A stretch of DNA of 8,501 nucleotides from Gammaproteobacteria bacterium (GCA_002725095.1 PBQQ01000068.1:1-8501); one strand, 5' to 3'. Positions 1-6,784 are shown, numbered from the stretch's first letter. The notes: generated by a model from the letters alone, not told the origin. Program-made: numbers and translations.

Positions 1-85
1 TAACTAACCGCACCTTATAAATTTCACCTCGATGGTATTCCTGATTTGCAGTTTCTTAGGCCGTGGTGAGGAAGTTCGTAGAATT

Positions 86-117
86 CATTGCGGCATATCA
101 GCCTTGATATGCTAATG
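86..117. other. Stem-loop with perfect 8-bp stem
   Basis: GCATATCA (93-100) and TGATATGC (105-112) form a perfect 8-bp stem around the tetraloop GCCT. An outer CATT (86-89) can pair with AATG (114-117) across a small internal loop. No T-run follows on either strand, so it is not a convincing intrinsic terminator. It could be an RNA processing element, the remnant of a terminator of an upstream gene, or a protein-binding palindrome. Confidence 0.4.
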
Positions 118-161
118 CGCTTTAATCATCATGAGGCTGGGGACAGAGAAGTTGTAAACGA

Positions 162-260
162 ATGAAAGATATCTTGATTAATTGCCTAATTATCGTGGCA
201 ATGGTTACGGTTCTTATCGTGGGCTACTACATATTCGATACTGGTGCTAGCTGGCCATAA
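162..260 (+). CDS. Possible 32-residue single-pass membrane microprotein
   Basis: A short ORF starting ATG AAA GAT and ending TAA encodes 32 residues. After MKD, about 22 residues are almost entirely hydrophobic (ILINCLIIVAMVTVLIVG followed by YYIF). The tail is short and polar, ending GASWP. This is the layout of a small single-helix inner-membrane protein. An AGAGAA stretch (145-150), 11 bases upstream of the start, is only a weak ribosome-binding candidate. I do not recognise the family. T-rich DNA tends to encode hydrophobic residues by chance, so it may be spurious or the N-terminal remnant of a larger membrane protein. Function unknown. Confidence 0.35.
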   Translation: MKDILINCLIIVAMVTVLIVGYYIFDTGASWP

Positions 261-341
261 CGCACTTTGCCTGCTACGCGTGTGTATGTTTGGAAAAACA
301 TGGCCAATTTCAAAAGCTTGGGAATATTTAAAATAGGAATC

Positions 342-428
342 TGGTACCCGGGGTCGGACTCGAACCGACACAGTGTTTCCACCGGGGGATTTTGAATCCC
401 CTGCGTCTACCAATTTCGCCACCCGGGC
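342..428 (-). tRNA. tRNA-Leu (anticodon CAA)
   Basis: Read on the minus strand, this 87-nt sequence folds as a class II tRNA. The acceptor stem GCCCGGG pairs with CCCGGGT (G-U at pair 1-72), followed by discriminator A and an encoded CCA. The D arm contains AAATTGGTAGA. The anticodon stem GGGGA/TCCCC has the loop TTCAAAA, giving anticodon CAA, which reads the leucine codon UUG. A 15-nt variable arm has a GGTG/CACT stem, as expected for leucine tRNAs, and the T arm GTCGG-TTCGAGT-CCGAC is canonical. Discriminator A73 and the long variable arm both fit Leu identity. A good promoter lies just upstream (454-482). No clear intrinsic terminator follows. It diverges from queA; I recall a leucine tRNA next to queA in Pseudomonas too. 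Confidence 0.97.
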
Positions 429-453
429 AGGGCTTGCTGTCGCGAAGTCGAGC

Positions 454-482
454 ATTCTGCCCAAGGCCTTGAGCAGTTACAA
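454..482 (-). promoter_or_regulatory. Predicted sigma70 promoter of tRNA-Leu
   Basis: On the minus strand, TTGTAA (477-482, -35 like) is followed by an exact 17-bp spacer and CAGAAT (454-459, -10 like). Transcription would begin about 7 bases further on, near 447, giving a leader of roughly 18 nt before the tRNA. The G/C-containing bases after the -10 (GCTCGAC) resemble the discriminators of stable-RNA promoters. Assigned by motif and spacing only. Confidence 0.5.
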
Positions 483-483
483 T
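455..483 (+). promoter_or_regulatory. Candidate queA-operon promoter overlapping the tRNA promoter
   Basis: TACAAT (478-483) matches the -10 consensus at five of six positions. With a 17-bp spacer it pairs with TTCTGC (455-460), a poor -35. Transcription would start near 490, about 26 nt before queA. The -10 overlaps the -35 of the opposing tRNA promoter and the -35 overlaps its -10, so the two could not be occupied at once. Only the -10 is persuasive. Confidence 0.3.
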
Positions 484-515
484 AGGCTTCCCCTTGCCTT
501 TGGTCAGTAAAGCCA

Positions 516-1562
516 ATGCTATTGTCAGATTTTGATTATGCGCTGCCTGAGCGCTTGATCGCGCAGTCGCCATTATCGAGGCGCGACGGCTCGCGTTTGC
601 TCCATGTGGGTTCTGGTGGCTTAGAGCACTTAGTGTTTTCGGAACTGCAACGGTTGCTGCGTCCGGGCGATTTACTGGTTTTGAATAACACCAAAGTCGT
701 CAAAGCGCGGCTGCGCGGGAAAAAAGAAACGGGCGGTGCTGCTGAGGTGCTGTTAGAACGGGTACTTGAAGACGCCAGTGGTGCGAGCGATCGAGCGCTG
801 TGTCAGGTTCGCGTCAGTAAGCCTTTGCAGGCGGGACGACGACTGCTGTTCGAAGATCAGTCGGTGTTGTGCCTAGGGCGCGAGGGCGAATTTTACATAT
901 TGCAATTTCCTCAGCCGGTGTTCGATTTTCTAGACGCCTACGGCGAATTGCCGTTGCCGCCTTATATCGAGAGGGATCCGAATGCCTTTGACGCTGCTCA
1001 GGATGCTCAGCGTTATCAAACGGTTTTTGCGGCGATCCCGGGCGCTGTCGCGGCGCCGACCGCTGGGCTGCACTTTAGCCAGTCGTTGTTGGCGCAGCTC
1101 CAGTCGGTTGGGGTGGAGTCTGCTTATCTCACTTTGCACGTTGGTGCCGGAACCTTTCAACCGGTACGTGTGGACGATCTGTCAGAACACAAAATGCATC
1201 TCGAGCATTATCATGTGCCCGAAGCCGTTGTGGCTGACATCCGCCGCACTCAACAGCGCGGCGGCCGTGTCGTTGCGGTAGGCACGACAGTTGTGCGAGC
1301 GCTTGAGAGTGCTGCGTTGGCGTCGGGCCATGTGCAGGCCGGTTCGGCTGCGTCGCAGCTGTTTATTACGCCCGGTTTCAGATTTAACGCGGTGCAGGCG
1401 TTGATTACTAACTTTCATCTACCGCGTTCAACGTTGCTGATGTTGGTGAGCGCGTTTGCGGGGGTTGAGCGGATACGCGAGGCTTATGCAACGGCTATTG
1501 AGCAAGAGTATCGGTTTTTTAGTTTTGGTGACGCGATGTTCCTGCATCGTGACAGCGATTAA
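516..1562 (+). CDS. queA: S-adenosylmethionine:tRNA ribosyltransferase-isomerase
   Basis: QueA transfers and isomerises the ribosyl group of S-adenosylmethionine onto 7-aminomethyl-7-deazaguanine in tRNA, giving epoxyqueuosine at wobble position 34 of tRNAs with GUN anticodons. It is cytosolic. The 348-residue product matches the family along its length (the E. coli protein is about 356). Conserved blocks seen are SDFDYALPERLIAQ (4-17), PGDLLVLNNTKVVKARL (50-66), LPLPPYI (145-151), PGAVAAPTAGLHF (175-187), LHVGAGTFQPVRVD (207-220), AVGTTVVRALES (254-265), TNFHLPRSTLLMLVSAFAG (298-316) and YRFFSFGDAMF (332-342). The ATG at 516 places SDF four residues in, as in homologues, but has only a weak ribosome-binding site. 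It is the first gene of the block and is followed 36 bp later by tgt, which acts one step earlier in the same pathway. No key motif is missing. Confidence 0.97.
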   Translation: MLLSDFDYALPERLIAQSPLSRRDGSRLLHVGSGGLEHLVFSELQRLLRPGDLLVLNNTKVVKARLRGKKETGGAAEVLLERVLEDASGASDRALCQVRVSKPLQAGRRLLFEDQSVLCLGREGEFYILQFPQPVFDFLDAYGELPLPPYIERDPNAFDAAQDAQRYQTVFAAIPGAVAAPTAGLHFSQSLLAQLQSVGVESAYLTLHVGAGTFQPVRVDDLSEHKMHLEHYHVPEAVVADIRRTQQRGGRVVAVGTTVVRALESAALASGHVQAGSAASQLFITPGFRFNAVQALITNFHLPRSTLLMLVSAFAGVERIREAYATAIEQEYRFFSFGDAMFLHRDSD

Positions 1563-1588
1563 TAACTGGCGAATGGCAGAAACAATCT

Positions 1589-1592
1589 GAGG
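1589..1592 (+). promoter_or_regulatory. Ribosome-binding site fixing the GTG start of tgt
   Basis: GAGG ends 6 bases before the GTG at 1599. The overlapping ATG at 1597 is in another frame and stops after five codons (MCLMC). No ATG lies upstream in the tgt frame before the stop at 1563-1565. The GTG is therefore the supported start. Confidence 0.6.
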
Positions 1593-1598
1593 ACGAAT

Positions 1599-2729
1599 GT
1601 GTTTGATGTGTTAAAGACCGACGGACCTGCGCGACGCGGTCGTCTGAAGTTGCCCCATGGCACGGTGGAAACCCCTGTCTTTCAACCCTGCGGTACCTAT
1701 GGTTCGGTAAAAGGCATGACGCCAGTGGATTTGCGTGCGACCGGCACGCAGATGTTACTGGGGAATACCTTTCATCTGATGCTGCGACCGGGTGACCGGC
1801 CGATCCGTGACTTGGGCGGGCTGCATGAATTTATGGGTTGGTCTGGGCCGATCCTCACCGACAGCGGTGGTTTTCAGGTGTTTAGCTTGGGTGACTTGCG
1901 CAAGTTAAACGAGCACGGTGTTGTTTTTCGTTCGCCGGTGAACGGCGACAAGGTTGAGTTAACTCCAGAATCCTCGATAAAGGTACAAGCAAATTTGGGC
2001 TCTGATGTGGTGATGGTGCTCGATGAGTGCACCGCACATCCAGCCACTCAAAAGCAGGCTGAAGAGTCGATGCAGTTGTCTTTGCGTTGGGCGCAACGCT
2101 CGCGCACGGCGTTTAATGAAGGGCTGGAGCACAGTGTTAATGCTGGCGCAAAGCTGTTTGGCATTGTTCAGGGCGGCATGTACGAAGATTTGCGTCGGGT
2201 GAGCCTAGACGGTTTGCAAGACATCGGTTTTGATGGCTACGCCATTGGTGGTCTGTCCGTGGGCGAGAGCAAAGAAGACATGCAAAGAGTCATGACGGCG
2301 CTGTTGCCGCATATGCCTGAGCATACGCCTCGCTATCTTATGGGCGTTGGTACCCCTCAAGACTTGGTGCGCGGAGTTGCCTTGGGGGTCGATATGTTCG
2401 ACTGTGTGATGCCCACGCGAAACGGTCGTAATGGCTACCTGTTCAGTCATTCCGGAGTGGTTAAGATTCGTAATGCTCAACATAAGCATTCAGAGCAACC
2501 GGTCGATGAGCGCTGCGGGTGTTATACCTGTCAGAACTTTACGCGCGCTTATTTGCATCACCTCGACCGCTGCGGTGAAATGCTGGGCGGCATGCTAATG
2601 ACCCAACATAACCTATATTACTATCATAACTTGATGGCCCAATTGCGTGAGGCTATTGAAACGGGTACATTCCGCACGCTCGCTAGATCCCTGTTTAATG
2701 ATTGGAACAATAACGATGAGTTTGTTTGA
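1599..2729 (+). CDS. tgt: tRNA-guanine(34) transglycosylase
   Basis: Tgt swaps guanine-34 of tRNA-Asp, -Asn, -His and -Tyr for the queuosine precursor preQ1, supplying the substrate on which QueA acts. The 376 residues match the bacterial enzyme (E. coli 375). All catalytic landmarks are present: Asp88 of DSGGFQVFSLGD (general base), Asp268 in DMFDCVMPTRNGRNG (nucleophile), and the structural zinc ligands Cys306, Cys308, Cys311 and His337 (CGCYTC, then TQHN). Substrate-pocket motifs LGNTFHLMLRPG, GIVQGG, AIGGLSVGE and YLMGVGTP are intact. Translation starts at GTG with a GAGG ribosome-binding site 6 bases upstream. The gene follows queA by 36 bp. Its last 14 bp overlap the start of yajC in another frame, which suggests translational coupling. 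No sign of decay or transfer. Confidence 0.98.
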   Translation: MFDVLKTDGPARRGRLKLPHGTVETPVFQPCGTYGSVKGMTPVDLRATGTQMLLGNTFHLMLRPGDRPIRDLGGLHEFMGWSGPILTDSGGFQVFSLGDLRKLNEHGVVFRSPVNGDKVELTPESSIKVQANLGSDVVMVLDECTAHPATQKQAEESMQLSLRWAQRSRTAFNEGLEHSVNAGAKLFGIVQGGMYEDLRRVSLDGLQDIGFDGYAIGGLSVGESKEDMQRVMTALLPHMPEHTPRYLMGVGTPQDLVRGVALGVDMFDCVMPTRNGRNGYLFSHSGVVKIRNAQHKHSEQPVDERCGCYTCQNFTRAYLHHLDRCGEMLGGMLMTQHNLYYYHNLMAQLREAIETGTFRTLARSLFNDWNNNDEFV

Positions 2730-3051
2730 AACTACCGCCTTTGCAGCTGAAGCGGCTGGCCCGGGTGCTGATGCCGGCATAATCAATTTGATCATGCTTG
2801 GCGGCTTTGTGCTGATTTTTTATTTTTTGTTGATCCGTCCGCAGAACAAGAGACGCAAGGAGCATCAGGAATTGGTTTCGTCGCTGAATAAAGGCGATGA
2901 AGTAGTCACCGCCGGCGGAGTGGTGGGCACCATTACCAAGGTCGAGGACGATTTTGTGAAGGTGCAGGTCAGCGATCAGGTCGAAATGCGGGTGCAAAAA
3001 TCTGCCATAGGGGCGACTCTGCCGAAGGGAACTCTAAAGTCGTTGGATTAA
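2716..3051 (+). CDS. yajC: Sec translocon accessory protein YajC
   Basis: YajC is a small inner-membrane protein that associates with SecD and SecF to form the accessory complex of the SecYEG translocon. The 111-residue product has a short N-terminal segment (MSLFETTAFAAEAAG), one membrane helix at about residues 22-40 (ending in the conserved FYFLLIRPQNKRRKEH), and a cytoplasmic domain containing LNKGDEVVTAGGVVGTITKV (57-76) and the closing LPKGTLKSL. I chose the ATG at 2716 over the in-frame ATG at 2647. The MSLFE start and total length match E. coli YajC (110 residues), whereas the upstream extension lies wholly inside tgt and has no conserved sequence. The start overlaps tgt by 14 bp. GGAA about 8 bases upstream is a modest ribosome-binding site. 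secD follows after 78 bp. Confidence 0.95.
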   Translation: MSLFETTAFAAEAAGPGADAGIINLIMLGGFVLIFYFLLIRPQNKRRKEHQELVSSLNKGDEVVTAGGVVGTITKVEDDFVKVQVSDQVEMRVQKSAIGATLPKGTLKSLD

Positions 3052-3083
3052 ATGGTTTTTAGGTTGGATTCGGGTGTCAACGA

Positions 3084-3137
3084 ATGCCAGAGCAATTGCG
3101 TTCTTACAGTGATAATCGGCGAAAAATAAATGGCTGA
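3084..3137 (+). CDS. Possible 17-residue leader ORF overlapping the secD start
   Basis: A short ORF, MPEQLRSYSDNRRKING, begins at the ATG at 3084 and its TGA (3135-3137) lies just past the secD start codon, overlapping secD by 8 bp. secD has no good ribosome-binding site of its own, so ribosomes ending here could re-initiate at 3130. The ORF also lacks a clear ribosome-binding site and resembles no arrest peptide I know. It may be chance. Confidence 0.15.
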   Translation: MPEQLRSYSDNRRKING

Positions 3138-5058
3138 ACTCCCCCCCGACGGTCCCCCTTTACTGGGCGTGCCGCGTCGCAACAGCGCTGCACTCAATTC
3201 TTTTGCGGTTTGGCAGTACTTGCTGATTTTTACCGTGGTAGTGGTTGGAATGATCTACGCCGCGCCCAACGTGTTTCAGCCAGATCCGGCGATTCAAATT
3301 CGGGCGCTCGATCAGCGCGCTGAACAAGATACCTCTAGCAATGCTGCTCGCGCGCTTTTGGCGCGCATCCAAACGGTATTCAGTGAGGCCGGCGTTACGC
3401 TTAAGGGTGCGGATGTTCTGGATGACTCGCTCATGTTGCGGGTCGAATCGGATGAGGCGCAGCTGCGTGCTCAACAATTGGCTAATGAAACGCTTAATGC
3501 AAACGGCCTGAACTACGTTGTCGCACTGGCGAGCGCCAGTACCACGCCGCAATGGCTGCAAAATCTCGGAGGCGAACCCATGAGCCTCGGATTGGACCTT
3601 TTTGGCGGTTCGCACTTTTTGCTTCAGGTCAATATGGACGAATATTTAGAACGGGTGGTGAACAATACCGCTGAAAGCATGCGCGATACCTTGATCGACG
3701 CGCGTGTTCGGTTCACTCCTGGGCGTGACTGGGTGGTTGAAAACGCCATTGCTATTGCTTTTCGAGATGAGACGAGCCGTGATGATGCCCGCGCTGCTTT
3801 GTCGGACTTTCAAGATTTTGAATTGAGCGAACGTGATGTGGACGATTCTCCGGGCCTGCGCTTTACCCTGACCCAGGAAAAAATTCGCGCGCTGGAAGAT
3901 CGTGCGATCAGTCAAAACCTAACCAGCTTACGCAACCGCGTGAATGAGTTGGGCGTGTCCGAGCCCCAAGTGCAGCGGCTCGGTCGTGAACGCATCGTGG
4001 TGGATTTGCCGGGTATTCAGGACAGTGCGCGAGCGAAAGAGATTCTTAATAAATTCGCTAATTTGGAGTTTCGGTTAGAGGCGTTACCGAATGCCCGTCG
4101 TTCGCAGATCGAGACCTATCCTTATAACGGGCGCGATCAAGAAATTATGCGCCGCAATATCGTTACCGGAAACAATGTTCAAGACGCCAAACAGTCCTAC
4201 GATCCTGAAACGGGTCAGCCGCAGGTCAATATTGAGTTGGACAATGACGGCGGGCGCAGAATGAATGGGGTCACCAAAGATAACGTCGGTCGTGCCATGG
4301 CAATTTTGTTTATTGAGCAAAGGCCCGGTGTGCGCAAGACCGAAGTAGATGGCGAAATTGTAGAGCAGTTTTATACGGAAGAAGATCGACGGCTGATCAG
4401 TGTGGCAACGATTCAATCGGCATTAGGATTTAGCTTTCGTATAACCGGTTTGGGACTGCGTGAGGCTCAGGATTTGGCATTGCTATTGCGGGCGGGAGCT
4501 TTAGCTGCGCCGATGTACATTGTTGAGGAACGCACTGTGGGTGCGCAGCTTGGCGATGAAAACATTCAGCGGGGTTGGCAGTCTGTCGGCATTGGTTTTG
4601 TTTTGGTGCTGATATTCATGGTTTTTTACTACCGACTGTTTGGCCTAGCGGCGAATATTGCGCTGACCACGAATTTAATTTTGTTGGTGGCGATTATGTC
4701 GGTATTGGGCGCCACCCTAACACTGCCAGGTATTGCGGGTATTGTATTGACGGTGGGTATGGCGGTAGACGCAAATGTACTGATTTTTTCCAGGATCAGA
4801 GAAGAACTGGAAAATCATCCGCCTCAGCGTGCTATCCAAGCAGGATTTGATCGCGCATTGCTGACCATCACTGACGCTAACGTCACCACATTTTTTGTGG
4901 CCATTATTTTGTTGTCGATAGGCAGTGGGCCTGTCCGTGGTTTTGCGGTGACTTTGGCGGTAGGCATCGTCACATCAATGTTTACCGCGATTCTGGTGAC
5001 TCGGGCCCTAGTCAACTTAATGTTTGGTGGTCGTAAGTTGGAGTCGCTAAAGATATGA
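3130..5058 (+). CDS. secD: Protein translocase subunit SecD
   Basis: SecD pairs with SecF in the inner membrane and uses the proton-motive force to pull translocating proteins out of SecYEG on the periplasmic side. The 642 residues show the family layout. A first membrane helix lies at about 28-46 (followed by YAAPNVFQPDPAIQIR). A large periplasmic region contains LGLDLFGGSHFLLQV from about 153, LRNRVNELGVSEPQVQRLG and VVDLPGIQDSARAKEIL. A C-terminal bundle of five helices starts near 484, with GIAGIVLTVGMAVDANVLIF holding the conserved helix-4 Asp547. E. coli SecD is 615 residues, and the excess is mainly about 20 extra N-terminal residues (MAELPPDGPPLLGVPRRNS). The ATG at 3130 is preceded directly by an in-frame TAA, so no longer start is possible. 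A GTG at 3169 would shorten the extension. The family motif DLRGG (E. coli) reads DLFGG here. The stop overlaps the secF start (ATGA). Confidence 0.97.
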   Translation: MAELPPDGPPLLGVPRRNSAALNSFAVWQYLLIFTVVVVGMIYAAPNVFQPDPAIQIRALDQRAEQDTSSNAARALLARIQTVFSEAGVTLKGADVLDDSLMLRVESDEAQLRAQQLANETLNANGLNYVVALASASTTPQWLQNLGGEPMSLGLDLFGGSHFLLQVNMDEYLERVVNNTAESMRDTLIDARVRFTPGRDWVVENAIAIAFRDETSRDDARAALSDFQDFELSERDVDDSPGLRFTLTQEKIRALEDRAISQNLTSLRNRVNELGVSEPQVQRLGRERIVVDLPGIQDSARAKEILNKFANLEFRLEALPNARRSQIETYPYNGRDQEIMRRNIVTGNNVQDAKQSYDPETGQPQVNIELDNDGGRRMNGVTKDNVGRAMAILFIEQRPGVRKTEVDGEIVEQFYTEEDRRLISVATIQSALGFSFRITGLGLREAQDLALLLRAGALAAPMYIVEERTVGAQLGDENIQRGWQSVGIGFVLVLIFMVFYYRLFGLAANIALTTNLILLVAIMSVLGATLTLPGIAGIVLTVGMAVDANVLIFSRIREELENHPPQRAIQAGFDRALLTITDANVTTFFVAIILLSIGSGPVRGFAVTLAVGIVTSMFTAILVTRALVNLMFGGRKLESLKI

Positions 5059-5984
5059 GAAATCTCAAAATCGACTTCATGGGTAAACGCAACATTGCGT
5101 TTATGTTATCTGTCAGTATGTTGGTCATCGCAGTGCTGTCGTTGGGTATCCGAGGCCTGAATCTGGGCTTGGATTTTACCGGTGGCTCGCTGCTAGAGGT
5201 CGGTTTTAGTCAAGAGGTCGACCCAGAAGATGTGCGTGGCTATTTGGAGGGTGCCGGATTCAATAACGGCACGGTGCAGTATTTTGGTACAAATCGCGAC
5301 CTGTTGATCCGAATGCCGCCTCAGCGAGAAGCGAATAAATCTGGGTTGGGCGACGAAATTTTTGCAGCTCTGCGAAGCCAATACCCAGATATTGCGCTGC
5401 GGCAGTCAAATTATGTTGGCCCGGCGGTAGGTGACGAACTGGCGGAAGATGGCGGGCTTGCGTTGCTGACCGCTTTGATCGTGGTGATGATCTACATTCT
5501 TTTACGCTTTACCAAGCAATTCTCGGTGGGCGCGGTTGTTGCTTTGAGCCATGACGTGTTCATTGTGCTGGGGCTGTTTTCGATTTTTCAATGGACCTTC
5601 GATTTGACCGTATTGGCGGCGTTGCTCGCTGTTATTGGTTATTCGTTGAACGACACCATTGTGGTAAGTGATCGCATTCGCGAGAACTTTCGTAAACTGC
5701 GCAAAACATCGCCCGTGGACACCATCAATGTATCGCTGAATCAAACTTTAGGACGTACCTTGGTCACGTCTTTGACGACCTTGTTTGTATTGCTTGCGCT
5801 GCTGTTTGCTGGAGGAGAAGTTATTCGCGGATTCTCCATGGCGCTGTCTATTGGGGTGTTGGTGGGTACTTATTCATCCATCTACGTTGCAGCGACGATG
5901 TTGTTGGCGATGAACATCAGCCGTGAAGACTTGCTGGTTCCTGAGCCGGATAACGACGATAACGCTGACGGCAGTTATCCTTAG
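5055..5984 (+). CDS. secF: Protein translocase subunit SecF
   Basis: SecF is the partner of SecD in the proton-driven late steps of protein export. The 309-residue product (E. coli 323) has a first membrane helix at about 14-33 followed by the signature GLNLGLDFTGGSLLEV (Asp40), a periplasmic P1-like domain to about residue 130 ending in NYVGPAVGDELAEDG, and then five further helices. VIGYSLNDTIVVSDRIRENFRK (about 194-215, Asp200) is the conserved helix-4 and loop motif, and LNQTLGRTLVTSLTTL follows. The tail is acidic (PEPDNDDNADGSYP) and variable. The ATG at 5055 overlaps the secD stop as ATGA, and GGAG at 5040-5043 is a usable ribosome-binding site. This predicts coupled translation and matched amounts of the two subunits. 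It is the last gene of the plus-strand block and converges on suhB. Confidence 0.97.
   Translation: MRNLKIDFMGKRNIAFMLSVSMLVIAVLSLGIRGLNLGLDFTGGSLLEVGFSQEVDPEDVRGYLEGAGFNNGTVQYFGTNRDLLIRMPPQREANKSGLGDEIFAALRSQYPDIALRQSNYVGPAVGDELAEDGGLALLTALIVVMIYILLRFTKQFSVGAVVALSHDVFIVLGLFSIFQWTFDLTVLAALLAVIGYSLNDTIVVSDRIRENFRKLRKTSPVDTINVSLNQTLGRTLVTSLTTLFVLLALLFAGGEVIRGFSMALSIGVLVGTYSSIYVAATMLLAMNISREDLLVPEPDNDDNADGSYP
5939..5954 (+). repeat. Left arm of a 16-bp inverted repeat flanking suhB
   Basis: TCCTGAGCCGGATAAC, within the codons for VPEPDN of secF, is the exact reverse complement of 6785-6800, just upstream of suhB. The match does not extend on either side. The arms are about 830 bp apart and enclose suhB plus the tail of secF. 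Confidence 0.7.
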
Positions 5985-6003
5985 AGATTTGCTGCCGTTC
6001 GTT
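5961..6003. terminator. Stem-loop between convergent secF and suhB
   Basis: ACGGCAG (5968-5974) pairs perfectly with CTGCCGT (5992-5998). A G-T pair and an outer AACG (5961-5964) / CGTT (6000-6003) can extend the stem across a two-base bulge. The loop is about 17 nt and contains the secF stop codon, while the far arm contains part of the suhB stop. Its place between two converging genes fits a bidirectional terminator, but neither strand has a clear T-run, so termination is only inferred. Confidence 0.4.
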
Positions 6004-6781
6004 AGGGGTTAAGCGACTGCACCATGCTGCGCCAGCATTTGGGATTAGCGGCAATGATATCGCCGGTGGTGGAAAACGTTTCTCCACCCTGAATATCGCT
6101 GACAAATCCCCCGGCCTCGCGGACCAGTACGATGCCCGCGGCAATGTCCCAGTGACTTAACCCCATCTCCCAAAAGCCATCCGTGCGGCCGGCTGCAACG
6201 TACGCTAAATCAAGCGCTGCGCTGCCAGCACGGCGAATACCCCGACAGTTGCCGGTAAGGGTTTTTAATCCGACCATGTATTCGTCTAATCGGCCTTCGA
6301 CGCAACCCGGAGGCAGCCCTGTAGCCAGCACGCAGTCTTCCAGCTTGTTGCGGGTGCTCACGCGAATGCGTTTGCCATTAAGTTGTGCGCCTGAGCCGCG
6401 GCTGGCAATAAACTCTTCACCACGCAGTGGGTCGTATATGATGCCGTGTTCGTGATGCCGACCTTTCATGATGCCAATAGAAATCGCGAAATGAGGAATG
6501 CCTTGCAGAAAGTTCAGGGTGCCGTCTAGCGGGTCGATGATCCAGGTGTATTCGCTGGAGCCAGACTGGGCGCCATATTCTTCGCCAATGATCCCGTGAT
6601 CCGGAAAGGTTTCACGAATTTGATCGACAATGATTGCTTCAGCGGTCTTGTCGATGTTGGAGACAAAATCATTAGGCGCTTTGGTTTCGATGTCAAATTC
6701 ATCGGGTCGATCCATAGCGCGTAGCATGAAGTCGCCGGCTTTGCGGGCAGCGCGAAGGGCAATGTTTGCCATAGGTTGCAT
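6002..6781 (-). CDS. suhB: Inositol-1-monophosphatase family protein SuhB
   Basis: SuhB belongs to the magnesium-dependent inositol monophosphatase family. In E. coli it also binds RNA polymerase with the Nus factors and helps ribosomal RNA transcription and folding; that role is inferred here from homology. The 259-residue product (E. coli 267) carries the metal and catalytic motifs: DFVSNIDKTAE (38-48), GIIGEEYG (63-70, Glu67 and Glu68), WIIDPLDGTLNF (80-91, Asp83, Asp86, Thr88), RRAGSAALDLAYVAAGR (183-199) and HWDIAAGIVLVREAGG (210-225, Asp212). The start MQPMANIALRAARKAG aligns with E. coli MHPMLNIAVRAARKAG, supporting the ATG at 6779-6781; a Met at residue 4 is the alternative. No strong ribosome-binding site is visible. 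It converges on secF (17 bp between stops) and diverges from trmJ. Confidence 0.96.
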   Translation of the reverse strand: MQPMANIALRAARKAGDFMLRAMDRPDEFDIETKAPNDFVSNIDKTAEAIIVDQIRETFPDHGIIGEEYGAQSGSSEYTWIIDPLDGTLNFLQGIPHFAISIGIMKGRHHEHGIIYDPLRGEEFIASRGSGAQLNGKRIRVSTRNKLEDCVLATGLPPGCVEGRLDEYMVGLKTLTGNCRGIRRAGSAALDLAYVAAGRTDGFWEMGLSHWDIAAGIVLVREAGGFVSDIQGGETFSTTGDIIAANPKCWRSMVQSLNP

Positions 6782-6784
6782 AGG

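Larger units (their letters stand above)
1..341. other. Intergenic region left of tRNA-Leu, no recognised gene
   Basis: This 341-bp stretch is visibly more AT-rich than the genes to its right. No reading frame entering from the left edge stays open: stop codons occur within the first 70 bases of all three plus frames, and the minus strand shows only peptides of a few codons. It contains a stem-loop (about 86-117) and a small possible membrane-peptide ORF (162-260), both listed separately. A short imperfect hairpin at 286-301 (6-bp stem ATGTTT/AAACAT) has no T-run. The region lies beyond the 3' end of a tRNA gene, a position often used by integrating elements, but no integrase or second copy of the tRNA end is visible here. 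Confidence 0.6.

Noticed and set aside
286..301. Hairpin ATGTTT/AAACAT as the tRNA-Leu terminator
   Set aside because: The stem is short and AT-rich and has no following T-run on the minus strand.
186..573. Two minus-strand frames of 81 and 92 codons
   Set aside because: Both read through the tRNA-Leu gene, and their sequence there is simply the tRNA in translation.
2647..2715. Longer yajC start
   Set aside because: The extra 23 residues lie inside tgt and have no counterpart in YajC; the MSLFE start at 2716 matches homologues in sequence and length.
3160..3615. 151-codon open frame on the minus strand
   Set aside because: It lies wholly inside secD, whose plus-strand product matches its family throughout; the minus frame shows no recognisable motif.
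4575..4850. 91-codon plus-strand frame within secD
   Set aside because: It is a shifted frame over the conserved membrane helices of secD with no independent support.
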